DNA of 64,000 bases from Streptomyces humidus (GCF_014649655.1 NZ_BMTL01000021.1:62001-126000); one strand, 5' to 3'. Positions 25,330-35,934 are shown, numbered from the stretch's first letter. A program made the numbers and translations. Notes: generated by a model from the sequence alone, not told the origin.

Positions 25330-27501
25330 CTACTCCGCCTGGAGCACCAGCAGGGCCAGGTCGTCCTCGGGAGGCTGCTCGCCGAATGCGTGGACCAGGC
25401 GTCGGATCCGCTGCGCGATCGTGTCCGCGTCGAGGCCGACGCAGCCCGCCAGCGCGGCGGCGAGGCCTGCGTCGTCGTCGAACTGGCGCAGGCCCGAGCG
25501 CCGCTCGGTGACGCCGTCCGTGACGCACAGCAGGGTGTCGCCCGGCCCCAGCCGCAGGCTGTCGCAGGTGTACGCGACGTCCTCGATGACCCCCAGCAGC
25601 GTCTGCGGGTGTCCGGCCGTCGCGACCGAGCCGTCCGCCCCGAGCACCAGCGGCAGCGGGTGCCCGGCGGAGGCGAAGGTGCAGCGGACGCCGCCTTCGA
25701 AGGGGGCCAGCTCGCCGTAGAGGAGGGAGAGGAAGCGGGTCTGCGGGCCGTCGCCCGGGACGACGGGCCCGACGAAGGCCCGGGCGGCGGCGTCGGCGGC
25801 CTCGGTCGCGTCGTCGAGGAGCAACTGGTTGAGACGGTCCAGCACGTCGGCGACGCCGTAGCCCTCACGGGCCAGCAGTCGCAGCCAGGGCCGGGCCAGG
25901 CCGATGACCACGGCGGCCTCCGGCCCCTTGCCCTGCACATCGCCGACCGCGAAGCACCAGCGGCCGTCCCCCGCCGGGAACAGGTCGTAGAAGTCGCCGC
26001 TCGGGCCGCCCTGCTCGCGCGGCTCGTAGACGAGTGCGCTGCGCACGCCGGGGATCTCGGCGACCGCGCCGGGCAGCAGCCCGCGCTGGAGGACGGCGCT
26101 GATGGTGGCCTGGCGGGCATACTGACGGGCCGCCCCGATGGCCAGTGCCACCCGGCGGCCGAGGTCCTCGACGAGCCCGGTGACCTCGTCGGGGAAGACG
26201 GCCGGACCGGCGCGCCCGATCACCAGCGTGCCCAGCGGGCGGCCGCCGGCGATCAGCCGGTAGGCGAGCGACGCGCCGTGCGGGCCGAGCGCCGCACCGG
26301 GCCAGGGGAACGGCTCGGGCCCGGAGCGCGGACCGCCGTCGGGCGGACAGGGCGGGTCCTTCTCCAGGGCCCGGCGCAGCTCCTCGATGCAGTTCTCACC
26401 CGCGTGCCAGACGCGGGCCAGCCGCGGTCCCGGCCCGCCGGCCCAATCGGCGCGCCCGCTGACCTCGTCCTCCAGCCACACCGCGCACCAGTCGGCGAGC
26501 CGCGGCACGAGCAACTGGCCGGTCAGTGCCGCCACCAGGTCCTCGTCGAGTTGTCCGGCGAGCAGGTCGGACGCCTCGGCGAGGAAGGAGAGGGCGCCGC
26601 GGTTGAGCCAGTCCCGGTCCCCCTGTACGACCGGCCGCGGCGCGGGAGCCAGGGCCGTCGGCCGACCCGCGGCGGCCGCAACGGCAGCAGGGACGGCGGC
26701 AGCGGGGGCGACAGCGGGAGCAAGGTCGGCGGCGGGGGCGGGGTGAGCGTGCCCGAGGGCGGCGAGGCCCGGGAGGCTACCGGGTTCGCGCCCGGCGGGT
26801 CCGCGGGCGGGTCCGTGCCCGCCACGGCCGGGATCAGTGCCCGGAGCGAGGCCCGAGGCGGGGTCGGGGGCGCAGGCGGGGACAGGGTCGCAAGCGCGGG
26901 CGGCGGCGAGGGCGGATGCGGGGTCGGGGGCGGGTTCGGCGGCGGGGACGGCGGCGAGAGCGGATTCGGGGGCGGGTTCGGGGTCCGGGAAGTCGACGGG
27001 CTGCAACAGGCGGGCCCAGACCGTCTTCGTCCCCCTGCGGAACGTCACCCCCCAGGCGTCGGCGAGCGTGGCGACCAGACGCAGGCCGCGGCCGTACTCC
27101 GGAAGCTCGCACGGCGTCTCGCCGACGCCGTCACGCGGGGTGCGGGAGGGGTGGCGGTCGCCGACCTCGACGACGACCGCGGGGCAGCCGTCGGGGCGGC
27201 CGGGCTCCTCCTCCAGCCGGCACACCAGCTCCACATCGGTACCCGCGTGCACGACGGCGTTGGTGACGAGTTCGCTGACGACGAGCACCGCGTCCTGGGC
27301 GAGCCGCTCCCCGAGCTCCTCGGCCAGCGGCCGGTCCGGGCCCGCCCACTCCGTCAGCGCGGCGCGGACCAGATCACGGGCGGCGCCGGGCGCGAGGGGG
27401 CTCCCGGTCAGAGCGGCACGGACGCACGGGAGCCCGGGCGCGTGCGCGGGCGCGCCGCCGGCCCGGGAGACGGTCTCCCGTTGCGTCGGAATGGCTCCCA
27501 T
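25330..27501 (-). CDS. SpoIIE/RsbU-type PP2C phosphatase with ATPase and GAF domains (723 aa)
   Basis: ATG 27501 follows GGGGAG. The N-terminal anti-sigma-factor-like HATPase (about 30-150) has VSELVTNAVVHAG and EYGRGLRLV. A ~115-residue Ala/Pro linker of low complexity follows. A GAF-like domain (about 300-470) precedes the PP2C/SpoIIE phosphatase (about 490-723), with GGPSGDFYDLFP, FAVGDVQGKG and TLLCVTDGVTERR carrying the metal-binding Asp residues. It may regulate a sigma factor through an anti-anti-sigma protein, a family role in Streptomyces. No such partner lies next to it. Confidence 0.88.
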   Translation of the reverse strand: MGAIPTQRETVSRAGGAPAHAPGLPCVRAALTGSPLAPGAARDLVRAALTEWAGPDRPLAEELGERLAQDAVLVVSELVTNAVVHAGTDVELVCRLEEEPGRPDGCPAVVVEVGDRHPSRTPRDGVGETPCELPEYGRGLRLVATLADAWGVTFRRGTKTVWARLLQPVDFPDPEPAPESALAAVPAAEPAPDPASALAAARACDPVPACAPDPASGLAPGTDPGRGGHGPARGPAGREPGSLPGLAALGHAHPAPAADLAPAVAPAAAVPAAVAAAAGRPTALAPAPRPVVQGDRDWLNRGALSFLAEASDLLAGQLDEDLVAALTGQLLVPRLADWCAVWLEDEVSGRADWAGGPGPRLARVWHAGENCIEELRRALEKDPPCPPDGGPRSGPEPFPWPGAALGPHGASLAYRLIAGGRPLGTLVIGRAGPAVFPDEVTGLVEDLGRRVALAIGAARQYARQATISAVLQRGLLPGAVAEIPGVRSALVYEPREQGGPSGDFYDLFPAGDGRWCFAVGDVQGKGPEAAVVIGLARPWLRLLAREGYGVADVLDRLNQLLLDDATEAADAAARAFVGPVVPGDGPQTRFLSLLYGELAPFEGGVRCTFASAGHPLPLVLGADGSVATAGHPQTLLGVIEDVAYTCDSLRLGPGDTLLCVTDGVTERRSGLRQFDDDAGLAAALAGCVGLDADTIAQRIRRLVHAFGEQPPEDDLALLVLQAE

Positions 27502-27651
27502 GCGCGGCTCCCCGGACGGTTCGGATGCCCACAGGGTGACAGACCGGTCCCGGTCATGAGCGCTGGGTTACCGAAGTGGGCCGTCCTGGCCCCGAAGCCT
27601 GCCGCGCGGATGCACACCGGTGTACGGGAGTGTTCGATGACGCACGGTTGA

Positions 27652-27683
27652 GGGGCGGAATCCGAGCGTTCGGACTCCGCCCC
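27652..27683 (-). terminator. terminator after the acyl-CoA synthetase gene
   Basis: GGGGCGGA-A-TCCGA pairs with TCGGA-C-TCCGCCCC around a GCGT tetraloop: 13 pairs with a single A/C mismatch. It begins 17 nt past the stop at 27701 and separates this gene from the SpoIIE phosphatase gene. Confidence 0.85.
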
Positions 27684-27700
27684 CGCCCCGCACTCCCTGG

Positions 27701-29575
27701 CTACGCCTCGCGCGCTCCGGCGTACATCTCGTCGATGAGGTGCTTGTACTCCCGCTCCACGACCGGCCGCTTCAGCTTCAGGCTCGGGGTGATCTCGCCG
27801 TGCTCGACATCGAGGTCGCGGGGCAGCAGCCGGTACTTCTTGATGGTCTGCCAGCGCTGGAGACCCTCGTTGAGCTGCTTGACGTAGCCGTCGACGAGCT
27901 CGACCGTCGCGGGGGCGGCGACGACCTCCACGTACGGCTTCCCGGCCAGCCCGTTGTCCTTGGCCCAGTCGAGGATCGCGGGCTCGTCCAGCGCGATGAG
28001 CGCCGTGCAGTAGTTCCGGTCGGCGCCGTGCACCAGGATGTTGGAGACGTACGGGCACACCGCCTTGAACTGTCCCTCGACCTCGGCGGGCGCGATGTAC
28101 TTGCCGCCGGACGTTTTGATCAGGTCCTTCTTGCGGTCGGTGATGCGCAGGTACCCGTCGGGCGAGAGCTCGCCGATGTCGCCGGTGTGGAACCAGCCGT
28201 CGGCCTCCAGGACCTCGGCGGTCTTCTCCGGGAGCCCGTGGTAGCCCTCCATGATGCCGGGGCCGCGCAGCAGGATCTCGCCGTCGTCGGCGATGCGCAC
28301 CTCCGTGCCGGGCAGCGGCTTGCCGACCGTGCCGGTGCGGTAGGCCTCGCCGGGGTTGACGAAGGAGGCGGCGGAGGACTCCGTCAGGCCGTAGCCCTCC
28401 AGGATGTGGATGCCGGCGCCGGCGAAGAAGTAGCCGATCTCCGGGGCGAGGGCGGCGGAGCCCGAGACGCAGGCGCGCAGGTTGCCGCCGAAGGCCTCGC
28501 GGATCTTGGCGAAGACGAGCGCGTCGGCCACCTTGTGCTTGGCGCCCAGCCCGAACGGGACGGACATGCTGCCCGTGCGCCGGAAGTTGTCCTGCGCGGC
28601 CTTGGCGTACTCGCGGGAGACCCCGGCGGCCCACTGGAAGATCTTGTACTTGGCCCCGCCGCCCGCACGGGCCTTCGCGGCGACCCCGTTGTAGACCTTC
28701 TCGAAGATGCGCGGCACGGCCGCCATGTACGTGGGACGGACGATCGGCAGATTCTCGATGATCTTGTCGACACGGCCGTCGACGGCGGTGACGTGACCGA
28801 CCTCGATCTGGCCGGAGGTGAGGACCTTGCCGAAGACGTGCGCGAGCGGCAGCCACAGGTACTGGACGTCCTCCGGGCCGACCAGGCCGGTCGCGGCGAT
28901 CGCCTTCGCCATGTACGACCAGTTGTCGTGCGGCAGACGCACACCCTTGGGACGGCCGGTGGTGCCGGAGGTGTAGATGAGGGTGGCGAGCTGGTCGGAG
29001 GTGATCGCGGAGACGCGGTCCTTGATCAGCCCGGGCTCCTTCTCCAGCCGGGCCGCTCCGCGCTTCTCCAGCTCGTCGAGGGTGAGAATCCAGTCGGCGG
29101 TCTCCACACCGGCCGGGTCGATCACGACCACATGGGTGAGAGCGGGCAGCTCCGCACGCTTCTCCAGCGCCTTGGCGAGCTGGGAGGCGTCCTCGGCGAT
29201 CAGCACCCGGCTCTCGGAGTCGGACAGGATGAACGCCGACTCCTCGGCGTTGGTCTGCGGATAGATCGTGGTCGTGGCCGCCCCCGCGCACATGATGCCG
29301 AGGTCGGCGAGGATCCACTCGATCCGGGTGGAGGCGGCCAGCGCCACCCGCTGCTCGGGCCGCAACCCCAGTTCGATGAGGCCGGCCGCGATCGCGTGGA
29401 CCCGCTCGGCGGTCTGCGCCCAGCTCAGTGCCTTCCAGTCGTCGGGCCCCTCGCCGGACGCCGCCGGCACCGGGTACCGGTAGGCCTCGGCGTCGGGCGT
29501 GGCCGCCACGCGCTCCAGGAAGAGGCCCGCGACGGACGGCGGACGGTTCTCGATCAGTGTCTGTGTGTCGCTCAC
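27701..29575 (-). CDS. long-chain acyl-CoA synthetase, FadD type (624 aa)
   Basis: ANL superfamily adenylating enzyme. The P-loop TLIYTSGTTGRPKG lies near residue 215; ESSAASFVN and GWFHTGDIGELSPDGYLRITDRKKDLIKT carry the hinge and the catalytic-domain motifs. It activates fatty acids to acyl-CoA via acyl-AMP. GTG start at 29575 with GGAGGATGTC upstream. The upstream region holds a candidate operator (29673-29688). Confidence 0.92.
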   Translation of the reverse strand: MSDTQTLIENRPPSVAGLFLERVAATPDAEAYRYPVPAASGEGPDDWKALSWAQTAERVHAIAAGLIELGLRPEQRVALAASTRIEWILADLGIMCAGAATTTIYPQTNAEESAFILSDSESRVLIAEDASQLAKALEKRAELPALTHVVVIDPAGVETADWILTLDELEKRGAARLEKEPGLIKDRVSAITSDQLATLIYTSGTTGRPKGVRLPHDNWSYMAKAIAATGLVGPEDVQYLWLPLAHVFGKVLTSGQIEVGHVTAVDGRVDKIIENLPIVRPTYMAAVPRIFEKVYNGVAAKARAGGGAKYKIFQWAAGVSREYAKAAQDNFRRTGSMSVPFGLGAKHKVADALVFAKIREAFGGNLRACVSGSAALAPEIGYFFAGAGIHILEGYGLTESSAASFVNPGEAYRTGTVGKPLPGTEVRIADDGEILLRGPGIMEGYHGLPEKTAEVLEADGWFHTGDIGELSPDGYLRITDRKKDLIKTSGGKYIAPAEVEGQFKAVCPYVSNILVHGADRNYCTALIALDEPAILDWAKDNGLAGKPYVEVVAAPATVELVDGYVKQLNEGLQRWQTIKKYRLLPRDLDVEHGEITPSLKLKRPVVEREYKHLIDEMYAGAREA

Positions 29576-29672
29576 GACATCCTCCGGGACCCGCGACGGT
29601 GCGGCTGGCTCGTTGCGGCGTCGTTCGACGCGGCTGTTGGTGACGGCGGCCGGTGCTGACCGCGGCTGTTGT

Positions 29673-29688
29673 TTAACTCACGAGTAAC
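29673..29688. promoter_or_regulatory. candidate operator upstream of the acyl-CoA synthetase gene
   Basis: TTAACTCACGAGTAAC contains ACTC-AC-GAGT, an imperfect palindrome about 100 nt before the start codon, in a locally AT-rich stretch. Its shape is like sites of TetR-type fatty acid regulators, but no regulator lies nearby. Confidence is low. Confidence 0.35.
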
Positions 29689-29792
29689 TACCGGGCAGGG
29701 ATCAGAGTAGAGGGCGACTGGCCTGCGCGTAAGGGGCTCCGGACCGTCACTTTCTCCCGGACGGGCCGTCGCTTTCTCCTGGATACAGCGAC

Positions 29793-29824
29793 GGGGCCCG
29801 CCGCGCTCACGCACGACGGGCCCC
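29793..29824 (-). terminator. lepA terminator hairpin
   Basis: GGGGCCCG and CGGGCCCC form a perfect 8-bp stem around a 16-nt loop, 21 nt after the lepA stop. There is no T-tract. Confidence 0.7.
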
Positions 29825-29844
29825 ACGACGCTGCGCCGAAAGGG

Positions 29845-31713
<1,869 letters not shown>

Positions 31714-31802
31714 GCAGGGTCCTGTCTCTTGAGGCGCCTTGTGCCTCGGGTCGGATCGATACGTAGTCTCCATGGTCCCATGGGCGGCGACCGAGTACCG
31801 GT

Positions 31803-31832
31803 TTGGGCCGCTCGCCGCACCACTGGTAGTCT
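31803..31832 (+). promoter_or_regulatory. candidate rpsT promoter
   Basis: TTGGGC (31803-31808) and TAGTCT (31827-31832) are separated by 18 nt, giving a primary-sigma-type promoter about 100 nt upstream of rpsT. A 5' leader of around 95 nt would result. S20 leaders often hold autoregulatory structure, but none is clear here. Confidence 0.5.
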
Positions 31833-31934
31833 GGGCAGCTGTGTCTCATGCCCTCTCAGCGCGAGGCACACCTCAGAAAATCACCTGGCACGGGACCTCC
31901 ACGGCCCCGCGCCTGAACCTGCAAAGGCTCATTC

Positions 31935-32201
31935 GTGGCGAACATCAAGTCCCAGATCAAGCGGATCAAGACCAACGAGAAGGCCCGGCTGCGCAACAAG
32001 GCCGTCAAGTCCTCCCTGAAGACCGCGATCCGCAAGGCCCGCGAGGCCGCTGCCGCGGGTGACGTCGAGAAGGCCACCGAGTACCAGCGCGCTGCGGCGC
32101 GTCAGCTCGACAAGGCCGTCTCGAAGGGCGTCATCCACAAGAACCAGGCCGCCAACAAGAAGTCGGCGCTTGCTTCCAAGGTCGAGACCCTCAAGGGCTG
32201 A
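31935..32201 (+). CDS. rpsT: 30S ribosomal protein S20 (88 aa)
   Basis: Complete bS20: MANIKSQIKRIKTNEKARLR at the N-terminus, then KSSLKTAIRKAREA and the KGVIHKNQAANKKSALASKV ending. GTG start with AAAGG 7 nt upstream. It binds 16S rRNA helices at the base of the 30S body. lepA, divergent to the left, also acts in translation. Confidence 0.97.
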   Translation: MANIKSQIKRIKTNEKARLRNKAVKSSLKTAIRKAREAAAAGDVEKATEYQRAAARQLDKAVSKGVIHKNQAANKKSALASKVETLKG

Positions 32202-32334
32202 ACCCCCGACTGATCTGACCGCCGGAGGGGACCAGAGCGGGCCCTCTCATCCGCTCCCGTCCGGCACCCCGAGCCTGTACGCGGCCTGCGTTCGCCACGC
32301 GGGTACGGGCTCTACCAGCTTGAACAGCTTGTGT

Positions 32335-32384
32335 CGAAGGCCCCGGCGCCCCGCCCTTCCCCAGGGCGCGCGCCGGGGCCTTCG
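32335..32384 (+). terminator. strong hairpin downstream of rpsT
   Basis: CGAAGGCCCCGGCG pairs perfectly with CGCCGGGGCCTTCG (14 bp); the 22-nt interior has further CG-rich pairing. It starts 134 nt after the rpsT stop, unusually far, so the rpsT mRNA would have a long 3' UTR unless a second RNA is made here. Confidence 0.75.
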
Positions 32385-32467
32385 GCATGCCCGGCCCCTC
32401 ATGGCCACAGCCGCAAGGCCTCCCGCCGTCACGCCCAAAAGCCGTGGCGCCCTCGTGGCTCGGTCGG

Positions 32468-32586
32468 TCCGGAGGCCGGTCGCGGGCGGCCGAGGCAGTC
32501 GCGGTGGATCCGGAGGCCGGTGGCGGGCGGCCGAGGCAGGGTGGATCCGGAGGCCGGTGGCGGGCGGCCGAGGCAGTCGCGGTGGG
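32468..32586. repeat. three tandem copies of a ~41-bp unit
   Basis: The unit begins TCCGGAGGCCGG and ends near GCGGTGG. Copies lie at 32468-32508, 32509-32545 (lacking 4 bp, TCGC) and 32546-32586. Copies 2 and 3 share a G where copy 1 has C. The array ends 34 bp before the P-loop kinase start. Confidence 0.9.
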
Positions 32587-32620
32587 CCGACTTCGAGGGC
32601 CTTCGTGACAGGATCCGGGC

Positions 32621-33145
32621 GTGACGACGTTGTTCCTGACGGTCGGCCTGCCCGGGGCCGGAAAGACCACGAGAGCTCGACAGCTGGCCAAGGAGCACAA
32701 CGCACTGCGGCTGACGCCGGACGAGTGGATGCTCCCGCTGTTCGGCGATCCGCAGCCTGCCGGGAAGCGCGATGTGCTGGAAGGCCGGCTGCTCTGGCTG
32801 GGGCTGGAGGCGCTGAAGCTGGGAACGAACGTGGTACTGGATTTCGGCTGCTGGTCCCGTGACGAGAGGTCCGCGATCCGCTGGCTGGTGACGTCTGCGG
32901 GCGCCTCCTGTCAACTCGTGTACGTGCCGGTGGACCATGAGACCCAACGTGCCCGGATCGCCCATCGCCGGTCGACCACCCCTGATCAGACCTTCGTGAT
33001 GAGCGAGACGGAGCTCTCGCACTGGAGGACGCTGTTCGAGGAGCCCGACGCCACGGAACTCCATGGACATGACGTAGGAGGTCCGCCTCCTGGGTGGTCG
33101 GAATGGCTGGAGTGGGCCGCCGACCGGTGGCCGTCGCTCGCGTGA
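32621..33145 (+). CDS. P-loop kinase-like ATPase (AAA_33 type, 174 aa)
   Basis: The Walker A is GLPGAGKTT (residues 9-17), followed by LTPDEWMLPLFGD, NVVLDFGCWSRDERSA (Walker B-like) and a lid with RIAHRR. The layout is that of small kinases related to zeta-toxin and chloramphenicol phosphotransferase. The substrate is unknown; no antitoxin-like partner is visible. GTG start, with CAGGAT 6 nt upstream, which could serve as a -10 or a weak ribosome binding site. It breaks the usual rpsT-holA adjacency, so it may be an insertion. Confidence 0.8.
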   Translation: MTTLFLTVGLPGAGKTTRARQLAKEHNALRLTPDEWMLPLFGDPQPAGKRDVLEGRLLWLGLEALKLGTNVVLDFGCWSRDERSAIRWLVTSAGASCQLVYVPVDHETQRARIAHRRSTTPDQTFVMSETELSHWRTLFEEPDATELHGHDVGGPPPGWSEWLEWAADRWPSLA

Positions 33146-33225
33146 CCGCCGGCCGGCCTTGGCACCGACCGGTGATGCAGCCGTGCCAGGAACGCCGATC
33201 CCGGAACGCCGGACGGGCCCGCCCG

Positions 33226-34215
33226 CTAGCCCCGTCCGCCGGAACGGGCGGCTCGCGCGATGGTCACCACCGCCTTCTCCAGGGCGTACTCGGGATCGTC
33301 ACCGCCGCCCTTCACTCCGGCGTCCGCCTCGGCCACCGCCCGCAGCGCGACGGACACCCCGTCCGGTGTCCAGCCACGCATCTGCTGTCGCACCCGGTCG
33401 ATCTTCCAGGGCGGCATGCCCAGCTCGCGCGCGAGGTCGGCAGGGCGGCCGCCACGCGCGGAGGACAGCTTGCCGATGGCCCGCACGCCCTGGGCGAGCG
33501 CGCTGGTGATCAGCACGGGCGCGACGCCGGTGGCCAGCGACCAGCGCAGCGCCTCCAGCGCCTCGGCGGCCCGCCCCTCCACCGCCCGGTCGGCGACGGT
33601 GAAGCTCGACGCCTCGGCCCGCCCGGTGTAGTACCGCCCGACCACGGCCTCGTCGATGGTCCCTTCGACGTCGGCCACCAACTGGGACACCGCTGACGCC
33701 AGTTCCCGCAGATCGCTGCCGATCGCGTCGACCAGTGCCTGGCACGCCTCGGGCGTGGCCGACCGCCCGGTCGCCCGGAACTCCTGTCTGACGAAGGCCA
33801 GCCGATCCGCCGGCTTGGTCATCTTCGGGCAGGCCACCTCCCGCGCGCCCGCCTTCCGCGCGGCGTCCAGCAGCCCCTTGCCCTTGGCTCCGCCCGCGTG
33901 CAGCAGCACGAGCGTGATCTCCTCGGCAGGCGCCCCGAGGTACGACTTGACGTCCTTGATCGTGTCGGCGGAAAGATCCTGCGCGTTGCGCACGACCACG
34001 ACCTTGCGCTCCGCGAAGAGCGACGGGCTGGTCAGCTCGGCCAGGGTGCCGGGCTGCAGCTGGTCGGAACTCAGATCGCGCACGTCCGTGTCGGCGTCGG
34101 CGGCTCTGGCGGCGGCCACCACCTCCTGCACGGCACGGTCGAGCAGAAGGTCCTCCTGGCCCACGGCAAGCGTCACCGGGGCGAGAGGGTCGTCGTTCGC
34201 AGTCTTCCTGGCCAT
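33226..34215 (-). CDS. holA: DNA polymerase III subunit delta (329 aa)
   Basis: Begins MARKTANDDPLAPVTLAVGQ at ATG 34215; the frame remains open further upstream only through 9-bp tandem repeats encoding Ser-Ala-Ala, which is not coding. The HolA pattern is seen in VGQEDLLLDRAV, LTSPSLFAERKVVVVRNAQDL and WSLATGVAPVLITSALAQGVRAI. The delta subunit opens the sliding clamp within the clamp loader. It lies between the P-loop kinase and a small acidic protein. Confidence 0.92.
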   Translation of the reverse strand: MARKTANDDPLAPVTLAVGQEDLLLDRAVQEVVAAARAADADTDVRDLSSDQLQPGTLAELTSPSLFAERKVVVVRNAQDLSADTIKDVKSYLGAPAEEITLVLLHAGGAKGKGLLDAARKAGAREVACPKMTKPADRLAFVRQEFRATGRSATPEACQALVDAIGSDLRELASAVSQLVADVEGTIDEAVVGRYYTGRAEASSFTVADRAVEGRAAEALEALRWSLATGVAPVLITSALAQGVRAIGKLSSARGGRPADLARELGMPPWKIDRVRQQMRGWTPDGVSVALRAVAEADAGVKGGGDDPEYALEKAVVTIARAARSGGRG

Positions 34216-34343
34216 CCCCGAAAGCATCCCACGCCGCACTGACAACCCACCCACTCCGCAAGCAGCGGCGGCCGGGACCGACAGCCGTCGACACCGCAAG
34301 CGACCGTCCCGGGCCCCCAGGCCTCGGGCCAGGCCTGCGCCGG

Positions 34344-34388
34344 AGGCCGCAGAGGCCGCAGAGGCCGCAGAGGCCGCAGAGGCCGCAG
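34344..34388. repeat. five tandem copies of AGGCCGCAG
   Basis: A perfect 9-bp array, 129 nt upstream of the holA start. Because 9 is divisible by 3 it creates spurious open frames on both strands. Confidence 0.95.
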
Positions 34389-34511
34389 AGGGCAAACGCA
34401 GGCCTGTCGGCGGACGGCACCGGGCCGCAGGGGCGAGCCTGCCTGGACGCCGGGCCGCGGCGGGCGAGGCCAGGCCGCGCGAACGGCACCGGCGGAGACG
34501 GCACCGGCGGC

Positions 34512-34534
34512 GGGGGTGGGGGTGGGGGTGGGGG
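34512..34534 (+). repeat. (G5T)3G5 tract, potential G-quadruplex
   Basis: Four runs of five G, each separated by a single T, on the plus strand. It directly abuts the TAG stop of the 81-aa protein (34535-34537). Single-base loops and long G runs favour a very stable parallel quadruplex in the template strand of the leftward transcript. Confidence 0.9.
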
Positions 34535-34780
34535 CTACGGGTCCTCGCGCCACCCCTCCCACTCCGCCGCGAACCCGTCCAGCGCCCCGACGTCGAGGCG
34601 CCGCTCCTCGTCGTGCAGCAGGACGAGCCACTGCGCGTCCTCCGCGTCGTCCTCCCCGGCCAGGGCGTCCCGGACGATCCGCGGCTCCTCGCTCACTCCG
34701 AACCGCTCCCCGAGCACCTGGGCCACCTCCTCCGCGGCCTCGCGATCGGGCAGCACCAGCACATGTCTCACATCACTCAC
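34535..34780 (-). CDS. small acidic protein of unknown function (81 aa)
   Basis: Reads VSDVRHVLVLPDREAAEEVA, then an acidic C-terminus ending WEGWREDP. The GTG at 34780 is preferred because GGAAG sits 9 nt upstream; an ATG three codons earlier (34789) would overlap that ribosome binding site. The pattern is globular, with an alpha/beta start. I do not recognise a domain. It lies between yceI-like and holA genes on the same strand. Confidence 0.7.
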   Translation of the reverse strand: MSDVRHVLVLPDREAAEEVAQVLGERFGVSEEPRIVRDALAGEDDAEDAQWLVLLHDEERRLDVGALDGFAAEWEGWREDP

Positions 34781-34896
34781 AGAGCCCATCTTCCGACATG
34801 CGCACGCGAGGCCTCGCCCCGAGTACCGGGAACCCCGCGGCGGCCGTGTCCGGCCGCGAGCGGAGCGGTTGCGGCCGCCCGCCCGGGGGCCGCAGG

Positions 34897-35787
34897 TCAA
34901 CCCGTCGGCGTCTGCTGGACGATCTGCACATCCAGCTCGACGGTGATGCTGGGCCCGACGACGGCGATGCCCCGCGCCAGCATCGTCTGCCAACTGACGG
35001 TGAAGTCGTCCCGCCGCAGCTCAGCCCGTGCCCGGCAGGCAGCCCGCACCTCGCCGTTCATGCCGTTGCCGAGCCCGAGGTACTCCGTTTCGAGCGTGAC
35101 CGTCCGCGTCACCCCGTGCAGCGACAGCGCCCCGGTGACGGCCCACCGGCTGCCGCCCTTGTGCACGAACCGCTCGCTGTAGAACTCGAGAGTCGGAAAC
35201 CGTTCGACGTCCAGGAAGTCCGCGGACCGCAGATGGTCGTCCCTCATCCGCACGTTCGTGTCGATGGACTCCGCGGCGATCACCACGTGCATCGCCGACT
35301 GTTCCATCCGCTCGGCGATCCGCACCGCCCCGGCGAACGAGTTGAACCGTCCGCGGATACGGGCGAGCCCGATGTGCCGCGCGGTGAACCCGATCGACGA
35401 ATGCGTCGGCTCTATCTCCCAGTCTCCCGGCGCCGGCAGTTCCGGCGGCCGCGCCACCTGGAGCGTCACATCGCCCAGTGAGGCCAGAGCGTTCTCGCCG
35501 ACGGTCGCGGTCGCCCGGTAGGGGGTGTAACCCTCGGCGGACACCGCGAGCCGGTACTCCCCTGCCGGCACCGTGGTCATGAACGCCCCGAAGGGGTCCG
35601 TGCCACCGCTGACGACCTTGCGCCCCGAGGCGTCGCTCACCGCGAACTCCGCATGCGGCACCGGCTCGTTGACCGGATCGAGCACCCGACAGCTCAGCAC
35701 TCCGGCGTGCTCCGGGGTGTGAAGCGCCGCGAGGGGACTCATCCGCTGCACCCGGTTCGTACGGTTTCCCAGCCAACGGCCGAACAT
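34897..35787 (-). CDS. YceI family protein with carboxypeptidase-regulatory-like domain (296 aa)
   Basis: ATG 35787 has AGAGGTG upstream; longer in-frame options lack a ribosome binding site. Residues 25-110 form a carboxypeptidase-regulatory-like Ig domain (GVLSCRVLDPVNEPVPHAEF, PAGEYRLAVSAEGY). Residues 125-296 are a YceI lipocalin-like domain (WEIEPTHSSIGFTARHIG, RSADFLDVERFPTLEFYSE). YceI proteins bind polyisoprenoids or other lipids. No signal peptide is visible, so it appears cytoplasmic. Other YceI proteins usually lack the extra Ig domain. Confidence 0.85.
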   Translation of the reverse strand: MFGRWLGNRTNRVQRMSPLAALHTPEHAGVLSCRVLDPVNEPVPHAEFAVSDASGRKVVSGGTDPFGAFMTTVPAGEYRLAVSAEGYTPYRATATVGENALASLGDVTLQVARPPELPAPGDWEIEPTHSSIGFTARHIGLARIRGRFNSFAGAVRIAERMEQSAMHVVIAAESIDTNVRMRDDHLRSADFLDVERFPTLEFYSERFVHKGGSRWAVTGALSLHGVTRTVTLETEYLGLGNGMNGEVRAACRARAELRRDDFTVSWQTMLARGIAVVGPSITVELDVQIVQQTPTG

Positions 35788-35934
35788 CCACGACACCTCT
35801 GCGCGACTTGACATCACTTGTTGCCGAAGAAGCATTCGATCACCGTTGCCGCTTTCGAGGCAAGACGAGCCCACATCGCGGTAAACCAGCGCATGTGCCG
35901 GCACTACGCACGAGTAGCCCCGTGTGACCGGAAT

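Larger units (their letters stand above)
32202..32620. other. long intergenic region after rpsT
   Basis: Of the 419 nt without a credible gene, the first 130 nt show no clear feature. Then come a strong hairpin (32335-32384) and a 41-bp tandem repeat array (32468-32586). Overlapping frames in this stretch are repeat-encoded low-complexity sequence and are not called. Confidence 0.7.
34216..34534. other. repeat-rich intergenic region upstream of holA
   Basis: 319 nt with no credible gene. It holds five tandem copies of AGGCCGCAG (34344-34388) and a G-quadruplex-type tract (34512-34534). The holA promoter must lie here or upstream, but no clear -10/-35 pair is seen. Confidence 0.7.

Noticed and set aside
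27740..29659. 639-codon plus-strand frame opposite the acyl-CoA synthetase
   Set aside because: Mirror of a real gene with clear ANL motifs on the other strand.
32468..32586. possible CRISPR array at the 41-bp repeats
   Set aside because: The copies are directly adjacent with no unique spacers, and no cas genes are in the window.
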